From JALZDI01 sp035557095 (GTDB lineage Bacteria > Actinomycetota > Actinomycetes > Propionibacteriales > Nocardioidaceae): a DNA stretch of 64,000 bases. The stretch is taken from NCBI GenBank assembly GCA_035557095.1, contig DATMEB010000135.1, positions 1 to 64,000 on the forward strand. The letters are read 5' to 3'. This document shows, one piece after another, positions 8,480 to 16,868 of this stretch; the stretch's first letter is position 1; every line of letters starts with the position of its first letter. The notes under the pieces were generated by a model, which worked only from the letters and a program-made list of their open reading frames with translations, searched no databases and had not been told where the DNA came from. The translations under genes and the position numbers were made by a program.

Positions 8480-8791
8480 GTGTACGCGATCGTGCGCAGT
8501 GGCGGCCTGCAGAAGAAGGTTGCCGTGGGCGACGTCATCGAGATCGACAAGGTGGCGAACGCGGTGGGCGACAACGTCTCGCTGCCCGCCGTCCTGCTCG
8601 TCGACGGCGACACCGTGACGTCCGACTCCGACTCGTTGGCCAAGGTCGCCGTGACCGCCGAGGTCCTCGGCGAGACCAAGGGCCCCAAGATCCACATCCT
8701 GAAGTACAAGAACAAGACTGGTTACCGCAAGCGCCAGGGTCACCGGCAGAAGTACACCCAGGTCAAAGTCACCAGCATCGACACCAAGTGA
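8480..8791 (+). CDS. rplU: 50S ribosomal protein L21
   Basis: L21, 103 residues, the usual length. The N-terminus YAIVRSGGLQKKVAVGD and the C-terminal KIHILKYKNKTGYRKRQGHRQ are the L21 signature. L21 binds 23S rRNA in the large subunit. The GTG at 8480 is chosen because it matches the family's start; the longer in-frame extension upstream is leader RNA. It heads the rplU-rpmA operon, with rpmA 20 bases downstream. Confidence 0.97.
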   Translation: MYAIVRSGGLQKKVAVGDVIEIDKVANAVGDNVSLPAVLLVDGDTVTSDSDSLAKVAVTAEVLGETKGPKIHILKYKNKTGYRKRQGHRQKYTQVKVTSIDTK

Positions 8792-8811
8792 ACGCGAGCG
8801 AGGACTGAACG

Positions 8812-9072
8812 ATGGCACACAAGAAGGGCGCAGCCTCCACCAAGAACGGCCGCGACTCCAACTCCAAGCGCCTCGGTGTGAAGCGTTACGGCGGTCAGCT
8901 GGTCAACGCCGGCGAGATCATCGTGCGTCAGCGCGGCACGCACTTCCACCCCGGCGCGGGCGTGGGCCGCGGTGGCGACGACACGCTGTTTGCGCTGGTC
9001 GAGGGCTCGGTGGAGTTCGGCAGCCGTCGTGGGCGTCGCGTCGTCAACGTCGTGCCGGCCGTGGCGGAGTGA
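8812..9072 (+). CDS. rpmA: 50S ribosomal protein L27
   Basis: L27, 86 residues, with the canonical N-terminus AHKKGAASTKNGRDSNSKRLGVK, whose tail reaches the peptidyl-transferase centre, and the GGQLVNAGEIIVRQRGT core. There is no Firmicutes-type cleavable N-extension. It follows rplU in one operon and is closed by a strong intrinsic terminator at 9101. Confidence 0.97.
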   Translation: MAHKKGAASTKNGRDSNSKRLGVKRYGGQLVNAGEIIVRQRGTHFHPGAGVGRGGDDTLFALVEGSVEFGSRRGRRVVNVVPAVAE

Positions 9073-9100
9073 CCCGGCCCATACTTTCCAGCTGAGCAAG

Positions 9101-9125
9101 AAGGCGGGCCACCGGCCCGCCTTTT
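9101..9125 (+). terminator. intrinsic terminator after rpmA
   Basis: GGCGGGCC (9103-9110), a three-base loop and GGCCCGCC (9114-9121), followed by TTTTC, with two A-T pairs extending the stem. It separates rplU-rpmA from obgE, so obgE needs its own promoter or read-through. Confidence 0.9.
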
Positions 9126-9161
9126 CTCTGTCCGGGCCCGCCAGGCCTCGAGGAGGACCAC

Positions 9162-10523
9162 ATGGCCGTGCCGACGTTCGTCGACCGGGTGGCCCTGTAC
9201 GTCGCGGCCGGACGCGGCGGAAACGGCGTGGCCTCGGTGCACCGGGAGAAGTTCAAGCCGCTCGGCGGGCCCGACGGCGGCAACGGCGGCGACGGGGGCT
9301 CAGTCCTCGTCCGCGTCGACCCGCAGGTCACCACCCTGGTCGACTTCCACCACTCCCGGCACAGGCGTGCCGAGCACGGCGGTCACGGTGCGGGTGCGCA
9401 TCGCAACGGCGCCGACGGCGCCGACCTGGTTCTGAACGTCCCCGACGGCACCGTCGTACGCGACCCCTCGGGCGCGGTCCTCGCCGACCTGGTGGGTGCC
9501 GGCGCCGAGCTGGTGATTGCCGCCGGCGGACGCGGCGGACTCGGCAACGCCGCGCTGGCGTCGACCAAGCGCAAGGCGCCCGGCTTCGCCCTCAAGGGCG
9601 AGCCCGGCGAGGAGCGCAACATCACGCTGGAGCTCAAGGTCGTCGCCGACATCGGGCTGGTGGGCTTCCCCAGCGCGGGGAAGTCCAGCCTGGTAGCCGC
9701 GGTGTCCAGGGCCCGGCCCAAGATCGCGGACTACCCGTTCACGACACTGGTGCCCAACCTCGGCGTGGTCAGCGCCGGTGACACGACGTTCACCGTCGCC
9801 GACGTGCCGGGACTGATCGAGGGCGCGTCCGAGGGCCGCGGTCTCGGCCACGACTTCCTGCGGCACGTCGAGCGGTGCGCGGGTCTCGTGCACGTGGTCG
9901 ACTGCGCCACGATGGAGCCGGGCCGCGACCCGTTGAGCGATCTCGACGTCATCGAGGCCGAGCTCGCGGGGTACGGCGGGCTCGAGGACCGGCCGCGGAT
10001 CGTCGCGCTGAACAAGGCCGACGTACCCGACGCGCGCGAGCTGGCCGAGATGGTGCGTCCCGACATCGAGGCGCGCGGGATGCCCTGCGTCATCATCTCC
10101 GCCGCGGCGCATCACGGCCTGCGCGAGCTGTCCTTCGAGATGGCGCGGGTCGTCGAGGAGCGCCGCGCGGCCGCTCCGGCTGCGGAGTCGACCCGGCTGG
10201 TGCTCAGGCCTCCCGCGGCGGCGGGACCCGACTTCGAGGTACGCCGCGAGGGCGCGCGGTGGCGGGTCCGCGGGCAGAAGCCCGAGCGGTGGGTACGGCA
10301 GACCGACTTCAGCAACGACGAGGCGGTGGGCTACCTGGCCGACCGGCTGGCCCGGCTGGGCGTCGAGGCGCGGCTGCTCGAGCTCGGGGCCGAGGAGGGC
10401 GACGACGTGCTGATCGGACCCGAGGACGACGCCGTGGTGTTCGACTTCGACCCGCAGGTCGACGCCGGTGAGGAGATCCTGCGCGGGCCGCGCGGCAGCG
10501 ACCGGCGGCTGGACGGCCGCTGA
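9162..10523 (+). CDS. obgE: GTPase ObgE/CgtA
   Basis: Essential Obg GTPase, 453 residues, acting in late 50S assembly and stress control. The glycine-rich Obg fold occupies about residues 1-158 (GRGGNGVASVHREKFKPLGG). The G domain has the P-loop GFPSAGKSS (about 169), DVPGLIEGA for switch II and NKAD for guanine. After it comes an OCT domain, typical of Gram-positive Obg proteins. GAGGAGG precedes the ATG. Its stop overlaps the proB start as TGATG, so ProB synthesis is probably coupled. Confidence 0.97.
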   Translation: MAVPTFVDRVALYVAAGRGGNGVASVHREKFKPLGGPDGGNGGDGGSVLVRVDPQVTTLVDFHHSRHRRAEHGGHGAGAHRNGADGADLVLNVPDGTVVRDPSGAVLADLVGAGAELVIAAGGRGGLGNAALASTKRKAPGFALKGEPGEERNITLELKVVADIGLVGFPSAGKSSLVAAVSRARPKIADYPFTTLVPNLGVVSAGDTTFTVADVPGLIEGASEGRGLGHDFLRHVERCAGLVHVVDCATMEPGRDPLSDLDVIEAELAGYGGLEDRPRIVALNKADVPDARELAEMVRPDIEARGMPCVIISAAAHHGLRELSFEMARVVEERRAAAPAAESTRLVLRPPAAAGPDFEVRREGARWRVRGQKPERWVRQTDFSNDEAVGYLADRLARLGVEARLLELGAEEGDDVLIGPEDDAVVFDFDPQVDAGEEILRGPRGSDRRLDGR

Positions 10524-11653
10524 TGGCGCCGTCCGATACCCCCCGTCCCGCGGTCACCGGGGCGAAGAGGGTCGTGGTCAAGGTCGGCTCGTCATCGCTG
10601 AGCAGCACCGAGGGCGGGATCGACTCGGCACGTCTCGCCGCCCTGGTCAACGTGCTGGCCGGCGGTGTACAGCGCGGGATCGAGCTCGTGCTGGTCTCGT
10701 CCGGGGCGATCGCCTCCGGGCTGTCCCCGCTCAGCCTCGCCCGCCGGCCGCGCGACCTGGCCACCCAGCAGGCCGCGGCCAGTGTGGGCCAGGGCCTGCT
10801 GGTGCACCGCTACAGCGAGGCGTTCGGCGACCATGGCGTGCGCGTCGGCCAGATCCTGCTCACGGTCGACGACGTGACCCGGCGAAGCCACTACCGCAAC
10901 GCCTATCGTACGTTCGCGAAGCTGCTCGAGCTCGGCGTCGTGCCCATCGTCAACGAGAACGACACGGTGGCGACCAGCGAGATCCGCTTCGGCGACAACG
11001 ACCGACTCGCCGCCCTGGTCGCCCACCTGGTGCACGCCGACCTGCTGGTGCTGCTGTCCGACGTCGACGGGCTGTACGACGGCGACCCGCGGCATGCGGG
11101 GACCAGCCGCATCCCGGTCGTACACGGCGAGCAAGAGCTGGCGGTCGTCCAGATCGGCAAGACCAGGTCGGGTGTCGGCACCGGCGGCATGGTGACCAAG
11201 ATCGAGGCCGCGCGGATGTCCACACAGGCAGGGATCCCGGTACTGCTGGCGTCCGCGGTCGACGTCGCCGAGGCGCTCCAGGGCGCCGACGTGGGCACCT
11301 ACTTCCACCCCACCGGACGTCGCCGGCCCACGCGGCTGCTGTGGCTGGCGCACGCGACCGAGCCGCGCGGCTCGCTCGTCCTCGACGCCGGGGCCGTCTC
11401 GGCGGTGACGGATCGGCGCGCGTCGCTGCTGCCCGCTGGCGTGGTCGAGGTGCACGGGCAGTTCGTCGCCGGTGATCCGGTCGACCTGGTGAGCCCGGAA
11501 GGGAAGCCCGTCGCACGGGGGCTGGTCAACTACGACAGCGAGGAGCTTCCGCGGCTGCTCGGGCGTACAACCCATGCGCTCAAGGCCGAGCTCGGCGCCG
11601 GCTACGAGCGTGAGATCGTGCACCGCGATGACCTCGTCGTCCTACAGCGGTAG
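10523..11653 (+). CDS. proB: glutamate 5-kinase
   Basis: First enzyme of proline synthesis: phosphorylates glutamate to gamma-glutamyl phosphate with ATP. 376 residues: an amino-acid kinase domain (VVVKVGSSSLS near 17, VSSGAIASG near 58, VNENDTVATSEIRFGDND near 145, SDVDGLYDGDP near 180) and a C-terminal PUA domain (about 285-365). It overlaps obgE by one base. ProA, the next enzyme, lies 4 kb further on, separated by the ISL3 unit and a Kelch gene. Confidence 0.96.
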   Translation: MAPSDTPRPAVTGAKRVVVKVGSSSLSSTEGGIDSARLAALVNVLAGGVQRGIELVLVSSGAIASGLSPLSLARRPRDLATQQAAASVGQGLLVHRYSEAFGDHGVRVGQILLTVDDVTRRSHYRNAYRTFAKLLELGVVPIVNENDTVATSEIRFGDNDRLAALVAHLVHADLLVLLSDVDGLYDGDPRHAGTSRIPVVHGEQELAVVQIGKTRSGVGTGGMVTKIEAARMSTQAGIPVLLASAVDVAEALQGADVGTYFHPTGRRRPTRLLWLAHATEPRGSLVLDAGAVSAVTDRRASLLPAGVVEVHGQFVAGDPVDLVSPEGKPVARGLVNYDSEELPRLLGRTTHALKAELGAGYEREIVHRDDLVVLQR

Positions 11654-11777
11654 GGTCCTTTGTTGCCGACGGCACAGCCCTGTCGGTGCAACGCAAAGTT
11701 CACGGTGTTCGCCTGAAACTGTGAGCGCGCGTCCGCAGACTGATCAGTAGCGTTCTCGGAACCCGGTGAGGTACAGA

Positions 11778-12131
11778 GTGAGCGAGCCCGGACGGCTCTG
11801 GCATGTGACGATCACCATGCGCGGTGACGAGCAGGACCCACAGGCTCTGCACGCCGCACTCGAGCGCCTGCAGCAGGAGCGGCCGTTCCTGCACTCGGTG
11901 CGCTACGACGGGACCTCGGCCGAGCTGCAGTACTGGGAGGAGGCCGAGGACATGCTCGACGCCGCCTCGCTGGCGATGCGGGTGTGGAACGAGCACCGCG
12001 AGTCCTGCGACCTCCCCGACTGGAAGCTCGAGGGCATGGAGGTCCTGCAGCGTGACCTGCTGCAGCGTCGTTCGACCTCCGGCACGCCGACCGCGATGGG
12101 ACTGCACGGAGCCAAGCCCCGCCCGCTCTGA
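11778..12131 (+). CDS. hypothetical protein, 117 aa
   Basis: Not recognised. A 117-residue soluble acidic protein beginning SEPGRLWHVTITMRGDEQ, with alternating beta and alpha stretches (LHAALERLQQERPFLHSVRYDG, LQYWEEAEDMLDAASLAMRVW, LPDWKLEGMEVLQRDLL). The pattern resembles a small ferredoxin-like alpha/beta fold, but I cannot name a family. The GTG at 11778 has GTGAGG about six bases upstream; a GTG at 11766 is possible. It is followed after 41 bases by the target duplication of the ISL3 unit. Confidence 0.7.
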   Translation: MSEPGRLWHVTITMRGDEQDPQALHAALERLQQERPFLHSVRYDGTSAELQYWEEAEDMLDAASLAMRVWNEHRESCDLPDWKLEGMEVLQRDLLQRRSTSGTPTAMGLHGAKPRPL

Positions 12132-12172
12132 CCCCGTCGCTTTCCTTTGCACCGGGATCGGGCCCGGTTCAC

Positions 12173-12180
12173 ACGTTGGC
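12173..12180. repeat. left copy of 8-bp target duplication
   Basis: ACGTTGGC immediately outside the left inverted repeat. It matches ACTTTGGC at 14445-14452 in seven of eight positions. The ISL3 family is known to duplicate 8 bp. Confidence 0.65.
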
Positions 12181-12214
12181 GGCTCTTCACGATCGAGGGT
12201 GTAGTTGCGGCCTG
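12181..12214 (+). repeat. left terminal inverted repeat of the ISL3 unit
   Basis: Begins GGCTCTTCAC and contains GGGTGTAGTT from position 17. It overlaps the 3' end of the transposase remnant, as in intact ISL3 elements, where the transposase stop lies next to this end. Confidence 0.8.
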
Positions 12215-12840
12215 AAGCCTCCGGTCTCGAGCAGCGATCTGGCGATGTAGTTCATGAGGTTGCGGAACCCGAGTCGTGAACGGCGCAGGTGCTCGAGCCG
12301 GCCGTTGATCGCCTCGGTGGGGCCGTTGCTGGTGCCGGGACGGTCGAAGTAGGCCAGCACGTCGGCTGCGCGTTTCTTCCACGTGCGGCCGAGCGTGGTG
12401 ACCTCGACCAGTGCGTGCGGGACACCGGTGCCGATCGTGTCGATCAGCTTGACCATCAGCTCGCGGCCACGGCGCCGGTCCTCGTGTCGGTAGGCGGCGA
12501 TCATTCGCTGGTAGACGCCCCAGGTCGCCTCGACCTCGACATGCGCGTCGTCGGCGAACAGCGCGATTAGCCGAGCGGCCTGCTTGTCGGTGAGCAGCCC
12601 GGGACCGGTGTGCAGGGTCCTGCGCGCGGAGTAGAGCGGGTCGTTCTTCATGCGCGGTGGCCGTGGATCGCCAACTGGACCCGGCGGGACCGGTGCCATC
12701 ACGGTCGGCGGTGAGATCGATGATCACGGTGACGAACTTGTCGCCGCGGCGACGTGTGGCGCCACACGTGCTCGTCTACCCCGATCGCGGTGTCACCGTC
12801 GCAGTGGACTTCCTCGCGTACCCACTGAGATCGGTCAACG
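12187..12840 (-). pseudogene. ISL3-family transposase remnant
   Basis: Three homologous blocks in two frames on the minus strand. The first, from about 12838 down, reads QWVREEVHCDGDTAIGVDEHVWRHTS and carries the first DDE aspartate (GVDEHVW). A frameshift near 12750 leads to VIIDLTADRDGTGPAG. Then about 80 residues are missing (helical insert and second acidic region), and the frame resumes as MKNDPLYSARRTLHTG through the C-terminal part with TSNGPTEAINGRLEHLRR, which holds the last catalytic Glu. The N-terminal zinc-binding part is absent. The gene is dead; the C-terminal open frame (12187-12702) should not be called a functional transposase. Confidence 0.85.
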
Positions 12841-13416
12841 GCGCACCGGGTAGCGCAGGTGCAGCACCCGGTGGCCTTGGATCACCACGTCTGGATCCTC
12901 CAACAGGTGCTGCGCGTCGACGGAGCCGAAGTAGCGCTTGCCGGACCCGAACACGACGGGTGCAACGTCCATGCGCACCTCGTCGACTAGCCCCGCGGCA
13001 AGCACCTGCCCACCGACGTCGCCGGCGGCGACCTCGATGATGCGGTCACCCGCAAGCTCCCGCGCCTTGGCCACGGCCGCCTCGATGCTGTCGACGAAGT
13101 GAAACGCCGTCTTGGCCTCCCAGCCCTCGGGCGTACCCCGGTGGGTCACGAGGACCACGTGGTCGATCCCGCTCGGAGGCGTCCCGTCCCAGCCGTCCGT
13201 GATGTCGAAGACGTGGCGGCCGGCGATTGTCACCCCGACCTGGTCCCAGTACGGCCGGATGTGGTCGTAGGACGCTTGCGACACGTTCAGTACGCCGCTG
13301 TCGTCCAACGGCACGTCGCCGCTGACCAACCATTCGAACAGTGGACCGGGATCGTCGTTCTCAGCCGCAATGAAGCCATCCACCGAGACCGACGCATTCA
13401 TGACCACTTTCCCCAT
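12835..13416 (-). CDS. dihydrofolate reductase family (RibD C-terminal-like) protein
   Basis: A 193-residue protein of the RibD_C/dihydrofolate-reductase fold that binds NADPH. It has the family's opening KVVMNASVSVDGFIA, the internal IAGRHVFDITDGWDG and the closing DVAPVVFGSGKRYFG. Many actinobacterial genomes hold several such reductases with unknown substrates. GAGGAGG before the ATG at 13416 fixes the start. It lies inside the ISL3 unit as passenger; its stop codon lies within a few bases of the broken 5' edge of the transposase remnant, so the join probably trimmed nothing essential. It follows the AraC gene on the same strand. Confidence 0.85.
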   Translation of the reverse strand: MGKVVMNASVSVDGFIAAENDDPGPLFEWLVSGDVPLDDSGVLNVSQASYDHIRPYWDQVGVTIAGRHVFDITDGWDGTPPSGIDHVVLVTHRGTPEGWEAKTAFHFVDSIEAAVAKARELAGDRIIEVAAGDVGGQVLAAGLVDEVRMDVAPVVFGSGKRYFGSVDAQHLLEDPDVVIQGHRVLHLRYPVRR

Positions 13417-13479
13417 GGGTTCCTCCTCTGTTTGGAGTCCCAAGCCTCGTGTGTCGTGAGTGGTCGCTCTTGTAAGAAA

Positions 13480-14370
13480 TCAATCGGCTGGCAGCGGCCA
13501 GCCATCCAGCGCGTGGTCGGGGTGTTCGCGTAGGAATCGCAGCCGGAGTTCGACGTACCTGGTCGGCGTGAGCCCGGTGAACTCCCGGAACTCGTGCACG
13601 AAGTGGGCCTGGTCGAAGTAGCCTGCGCCAGCGGCAACGTCGCCCCAGTCGATAGGTGCGGCCACGTTGATCGCCAACACCGTGGCGGTGAATCGGTAGC
13701 TGCGCGCCAGCCGCTTCGGCGTGACGCCGATGACCTCTTTGAACCGCTTCGCCAAGTACGTGCTGCTGGCGTGGGCTGCCACGCCGAGGTCGCTGATCGG
13801 CACCGCTCCGCCGGTCTCCGCGATGGCGCTGCTCATGTGGCGGACGATGTCCAGGCCGGCGATCACGCGCAGCCGTCGCACCAGCTCCTCCTCGAGCAAC
13901 ATCAGCATTTCGTGCGGTGCGTCCGCCAAGGTCAGTCGGCGTCGCAACCCAGCGATAGCGGGCTGGCCCCAGATCTGCTCCACCGTCGCCGGTCGGTCGC
14001 ACAACTCGGCCGCGGGCATCGGAAGGAACGGTGCCAGCCCCCACGGCCTGAAGTGGACGCCCACGGACCGAGTCGGAGTTGGGTAGCCGAACTCCCACGC
14101 ACGGGTGGGCGTGGTGACCGCGGAGCCGTCGGTATATTCCACGGCTTCTACGTCGGTGCCTGCGCGGATGAGAAATGGCGCCCCGAGGTTGACGATGAGC
14201 AAAGGCGCGGGCGCCGCCGGCAGCATCAACCGGCAGTACGGCGGGGCGCCCTCCAGGTAGTAGAGGTCGTCGATCAGCCCGTCGAGCGGCGGACCGGGCA
14301 CCTTGGACACATACTCCACGCTTACATCATCGCCGACGGCCCATCTGGCATCACGCGCCGCCGCAAGCAT
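13480..14370 (-). CDS. AraC family transcriptional regulator
   Basis: A regulator of about 296 residues with an N-terminal sensing domain (VSKVPGPPLDGLIDDLYYLEG near 22-42, PLLIVNLGAPFLIRAG) and a C-terminal pair of helix-turn-helix motifs. The first is ISDLGVAAHASSTYLAKRFKEV; the second is WGDVAAGAGYFDQAHFVHEF, followed by FTGLTPTRYVELR. The start is uncertain: ATG at 14370, or a GTG at 14319 that matches the usual beginning MEYVSKVPGPP. Either lies within the ISL3 ends. It may regulate the DHFR-fold gene 63 bases downstream. Confidence 0.85.
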   Translation of the reverse strand: MLAAARDARWAVGDDVSVEYVSKVPGPPLDGLIDDLYYLEGAPPYCRLMLPAAPAPLLIVNLGAPFLIRAGTDVEAVEYTDGSAVTTPTRAWEFGYPTPTRSVGVHFRPWGLAPFLPMPAAELCDRPATVEQIWGQPAIAGLRRRLTLADAPHEMLMLLEEELVRRLRVIAGLDIVRHMSSAIAETGGAVPISDLGVAAHASSTYLAKRFKEVIGVTPKRLARSYRFTATVLAINVAAPIDWGDVAAGAGYFDQAHFVHEFREFTGLTPTRYVELRLRFLREHPDHALDGWPLPAD

Positions 14371-14410
14371 CGAGCCGGCGCCGATCCCTGACGGGTGCCC
14401 CGGCGCATTT

Positions 14411-14444
14411 CGGGCCCGAACTACACCCCACTTTGTGAAGAGCC
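14411..14444 (-). repeat. right terminal inverted repeat of the ISL3 unit
   Basis: Read from 14444 inward it begins GGCTCTTCAC and contains GGGTGTAGTT from position 17, in register with the left end at 12181; 26 of 34 positions agree. Confidence 0.8.
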
Positions 14445-14452
14445 ACTTTGGC
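14445..14452. repeat. right copy of 8-bp target duplication
   Basis: ACTTTGGC, directly outside the right inverted repeat; differs from the left copy (ACGTTGGC) at one base. Confidence 0.65.
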
Positions 14453-14465
14453 GCGCCAGGGAGGG

Positions 14466-15464
14466 TCAGATGGAGGAGACGTCGAGCACGTCGACGTAGG
14501 GGACGTCGCGCAGTGGGTGCTCGGTGCACCCGCCGATGCCGTAGATCCGTTCACCCACGGCGATGTAGCCGAGCCCGTGTCGCGGCACCGTCATCGGGTT
14601 GGCCCGTGACCACGAGTCGTCGGCGACGTCGTAGACGTAGGACCACTCGTGGTAGGAGACGAAGATCCTGTCCTCGACACCAGCAGCGCCGCCGCGCGAC
14701 ATCGCCTTCGGCATCGGCGTCGACTCGCTCCACGCGTCGCGGCGCGGGTCGTAGACCTGGACCCGCCGGGTCGGTGCCGAGCCCAGCCACCCGCCGATGA
14801 CGTACATCCTGCCGTCGACCGGCACGAGGTCGATCGACGATCGCGCGGCCGGCATCTCGGCCGCCTGTGACCACGTACCCGACCCCGGGTCGAACACGTC
14901 GACTGCCGCCTGGGGGCCTCGTGAGTCCTCGCCGCCGATGACGTAGATCCGGTTGCCGATCCGGTCGACGTCGTGCGCGTAGCGCGCGTGGGGGAGCGAG
15001 GGCAGCCGCTGCCACCGGCCGGTGCGGGTGTGGAGCACGGCGGCGAAGTCGGACGGGTTGGAGTCCTCGTCGAGACCGCCGAAGAGGTAGACGTCGTCGC
15101 CGATCGTGGCGCCCTCGAACGAGCACAGCCCCTCGGGCAGGTCGGGCCCGTAGCGCCACTTGTCGGTGCCGGTGTCGTAGACCTCGGTGGTTGTGAGCCG
15201 GTTGCCGCGGTCGCCGGTCATGCCGCCGAAGGTCCAGATCTCGTCGCCGACGACGACGTGCGCGAAGTCGTCGCGCGCGGTCTGGATCTGGGTCCGCTGC
15301 TGCCATGCGGGCATGTCCGCGACGGGCTGGCTGCCGGACGGGCTCTCCGGCACCGCCGCGTCGGAGCCCTCGGACTCGGAGCCGCCGCCGGTACAGCCTC
15401 CGACCACCAGAACCAGCGCCGCGAGCAGCGCGAGCCGAGTACGCGGCGGATGACGGGTCGGCAC
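14466..15464 (-). CDS. Kelch-repeat lipoprotein
   Basis: About 332 residues, exported and lipid-anchored. The N-terminus has Arg residues, a hydrophobic stretch (LALLAALVLVV) and the lipobox LVVGGC. A Ser/Glu-rich linker follows, then at least five Kelch blades, each with a Gly-Gly step and an aromatic (WTFGGMTGD, VYLFGGLDED, IYVIGGEDS, MYVIGGWLGS, IYGIGGCTE), forming a beta-propeller. Kelch propellers bind partners or carbohydrates; the ligand is unknown. The GTG at 15464 has GGGAGGA upstream. It is divergent from proA, 82 bases away. Confidence 0.85.
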   Translation of the reverse strand: MPTRHPPRTRLALLAALVLVVGGCTGGGSESEGSDAAVPESPSGSQPVADMPAWQQRTQIQTARDDFAHVVVGDEIWTFGGMTGDRGNRLTTTEVYDTGTDKWRYGPDLPEGLCSFEGATIGDDVYLFGGLDEDSNPSDFAAVLHTRTGRWQRLPSLPHARYAHDVDRIGNRIYVIGGEDSRGPQAAVDVFDPGSGTWSQAAEMPAARSSIDLVPVDGRMYVIGGWLGSAPTRRVQVYDPRRDAWSESTPMPKAMSRGGAAGVEDRIFVSYHEWSYVYDVADDSWSRANPMTVPRHGLGYIAVGERIYGIGGCTEHPLRDVPYVDVLDVSSI

Positions 15465-15546
15465 GCGACAATCCTCCCATGCAGGCCAAGAACCGGATCG
15501 CGGACGGGGCGTCCACGAAAGCCGGCGCGCACCGTACCGTGGAGGG

Positions 15547-16836
15547 ATGACCGTGACCGATCCCATGACCGGTGCCGGCGACGAGGCGCGCTCGGTCGTT
15601 CGCGAGACCGCGGCCCGTGCGCGGGAGGCGGCCGCCGTGCTCGCCACGACGTCGCGGGCGGACAAGGACCGCGCCCTGCTCACCATGGCCGACGCGCTGG
15701 TCGACGAGACCACGAGCATCCTCGTCGCCAACGAGGAGGACGTGCAGCGTGCCCGTGACGAGGGCACGCCGGAGTCCCTGGTCGACCGGCTCCGGCTCGA
15801 CGTTGCCCGCGTGCAGGCGATGGCCGACGGGCTGCGAGACGTCGTCGGTCTGGTCGACCCGTGCGGCGAGGTGGTCCGCGGCTACACGCTGCCGAACGGG
15901 CTCGAGCTCCGGCAGGTGCGCGTCCCGCTCGGCGTCGTCGGCATCATCTACGAGGCCAGGCCCAACGTCACCGTGGATGCCGCCGGGCTGTGCCTGAAGA
16001 GCGGCAACGCCGTGCTGCTGCGCGGGTCGTCGTCGGCCCGGGCGTCGAACGCGCGCATCGTCGACGTGCTGCGCGACGCGGTGCAGCAGGCCGGCCTTCC
16101 CGCCGACTGCGTCCAAGGCGTGGCCGGGGAGGGGCGCGAGGCCGTGCAGCACCTGATGCGGGCGCGCGGCCTGGTCGACGTCCTCATCCCGCGTGGCGGG
16201 GCCGGGCTGATCCGCTACGTCGTAGAGGAGTCCACGGTCCCGGTCATCGAGACCGGAGTCGGCAACTGCCACGTCTACGTCGACGCCGATGCCGACCTCG
16301 ACATGGCGATGTCGATCGTGCTGAACGCGAAGACGCAGCGGCCCAGCGTGTGCAACGCCGCGGAGTCGCTGGTCGTGCACCGTGACGTTGCCGCGCAGTT
16401 CGTGCCCGAGGTGGTCAAGCAGCTCACGGCCGCCGGGGTGACCGTGCACGGCGACGACGCGGTCCAGGGGTACGCCGACGGCGTCACCGCGGCGGAGCCG
16501 GACGACTTCGCCGCGGAGTACCTCTCGGCGGACATCTCCGCGGCAGTAGTCGACTCGCTCGACGACGCCGTCGCGCACATCCGGCGCTACGGGTCGGGAC
16601 ACACCGAGGCGATCGTGACCCGATCGCAGCAGTCCGCGCAGCGGTTCACGCACGCGGTCGACGCGGCGGCCGTGGTGGTCAACGCCTCGACCCGGTTCAC
16701 CGACGGCGGCGAGTTCGGGTTCGGCGCCGAGATCGGGATCTCCACCCAGAAGCTGCACGCCCGCGGACCGATGGGCCTGCCCGAGCTCACCTCCACCAAG
16801 TACGTCCTCACCGGTGCCGGACAGACGCGGGAGTGA
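15547..16836 (+). CDS. proA: gamma-glutamyl phosphate reductase
   Basis: Second step of proline synthesis, reducing gamma-glutamyl phosphate to glutamate semialdehyde with NADPH. 429 residues, normal length. Aldehyde-dehydrogenase-like domains with VPLGVVGIIYEARPNVTVDAA (about 126), LKSGNAVLLRGSSSA (about 155) and the catalytic Cys in SVCNAAESLVVH near residue 269; the C-terminus has GEFGFGAEIGISTQKLHARGPMG. GGAGGG stands directly before the ATG, with TACCGT six bases further upstream as a possible -10. It is the partner of ProB, displaced from it by the ISL3 unit and the Kelch gene. Confidence 0.97.
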   Translation: MTVTDPMTGAGDEARSVVRETAARAREAAAVLATTSRADKDRALLTMADALVDETTSILVANEEDVQRARDEGTPESLVDRLRLDVARVQAMADGLRDVVGLVDPCGEVVRGYTLPNGLELRQVRVPLGVVGIIYEARPNVTVDAAGLCLKSGNAVLLRGSSSARASNARIVDVLRDAVQQAGLPADCVQGVAGEGREAVQHLMRARGLVDVLIPRGGAGLIRYVVEESTVPVIETGVGNCHVYVDADADLDMAMSIVLNAKTQRPSVCNAAESLVVHRDVAAQFVPEVVKQLTAAGVTVHGDDAVQGYADGVTAAEPDDFAAEYLSADISAAVVDSLDDAVAHIRRYGSGHTEAIVTRSQQSAQRFTHAVDAAAVVVNASTRFTDGGEFGFGAEIGISTQKLHARGPMGLPELTSTKYVLTGAGQTRE

Positions 16837-16868
16837 GCGTGCCGGGGGATGTCCGGTAGATTGCGCCC

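Larger units (their letters stand above)
12181..14444. mobile_element. ISL3-family transposition unit with passenger genes
   Basis: A 2264-base unit bounded by related inverted repeats. The left end reads GGCTCTTCAC, six variable bases, then GGGTGTAGTT; the right end, read inward, is GGCTCTTCAC, six variable bases, then GGGTGTAGTT. They agree at 26 of 34 positions and are flanked by near-identical 8-base repeats. Inside, on the minus strand, are the AraC regulator, the DHFR-fold protein and then a decayed ISL3 transposase. The transposase has lost its 5' part, carries a frameshift and an internal deletion, so the unit cannot move on its own. The element sits between the 117-aa gene and the Kelch gene and disrupts neither. 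An ordinary ISL3 element is about 1.3-1.6 kb; the excess is the passenger DNA. Confidence 0.75.

Noticed and set aside
12187..12702. 171-aa frame as a functional transposase
   Set aside because: It holds only the C-terminal third of an ISL3 transposase; the earlier parts lie in another frame or are deleted, so it is a pseudogene.
14551..16758. 735-codon minus-strand frame across the Kelch and proA genes
   Set aside because: Antisense to proA and out of frame with the Kelch protein; no recognisable motif.
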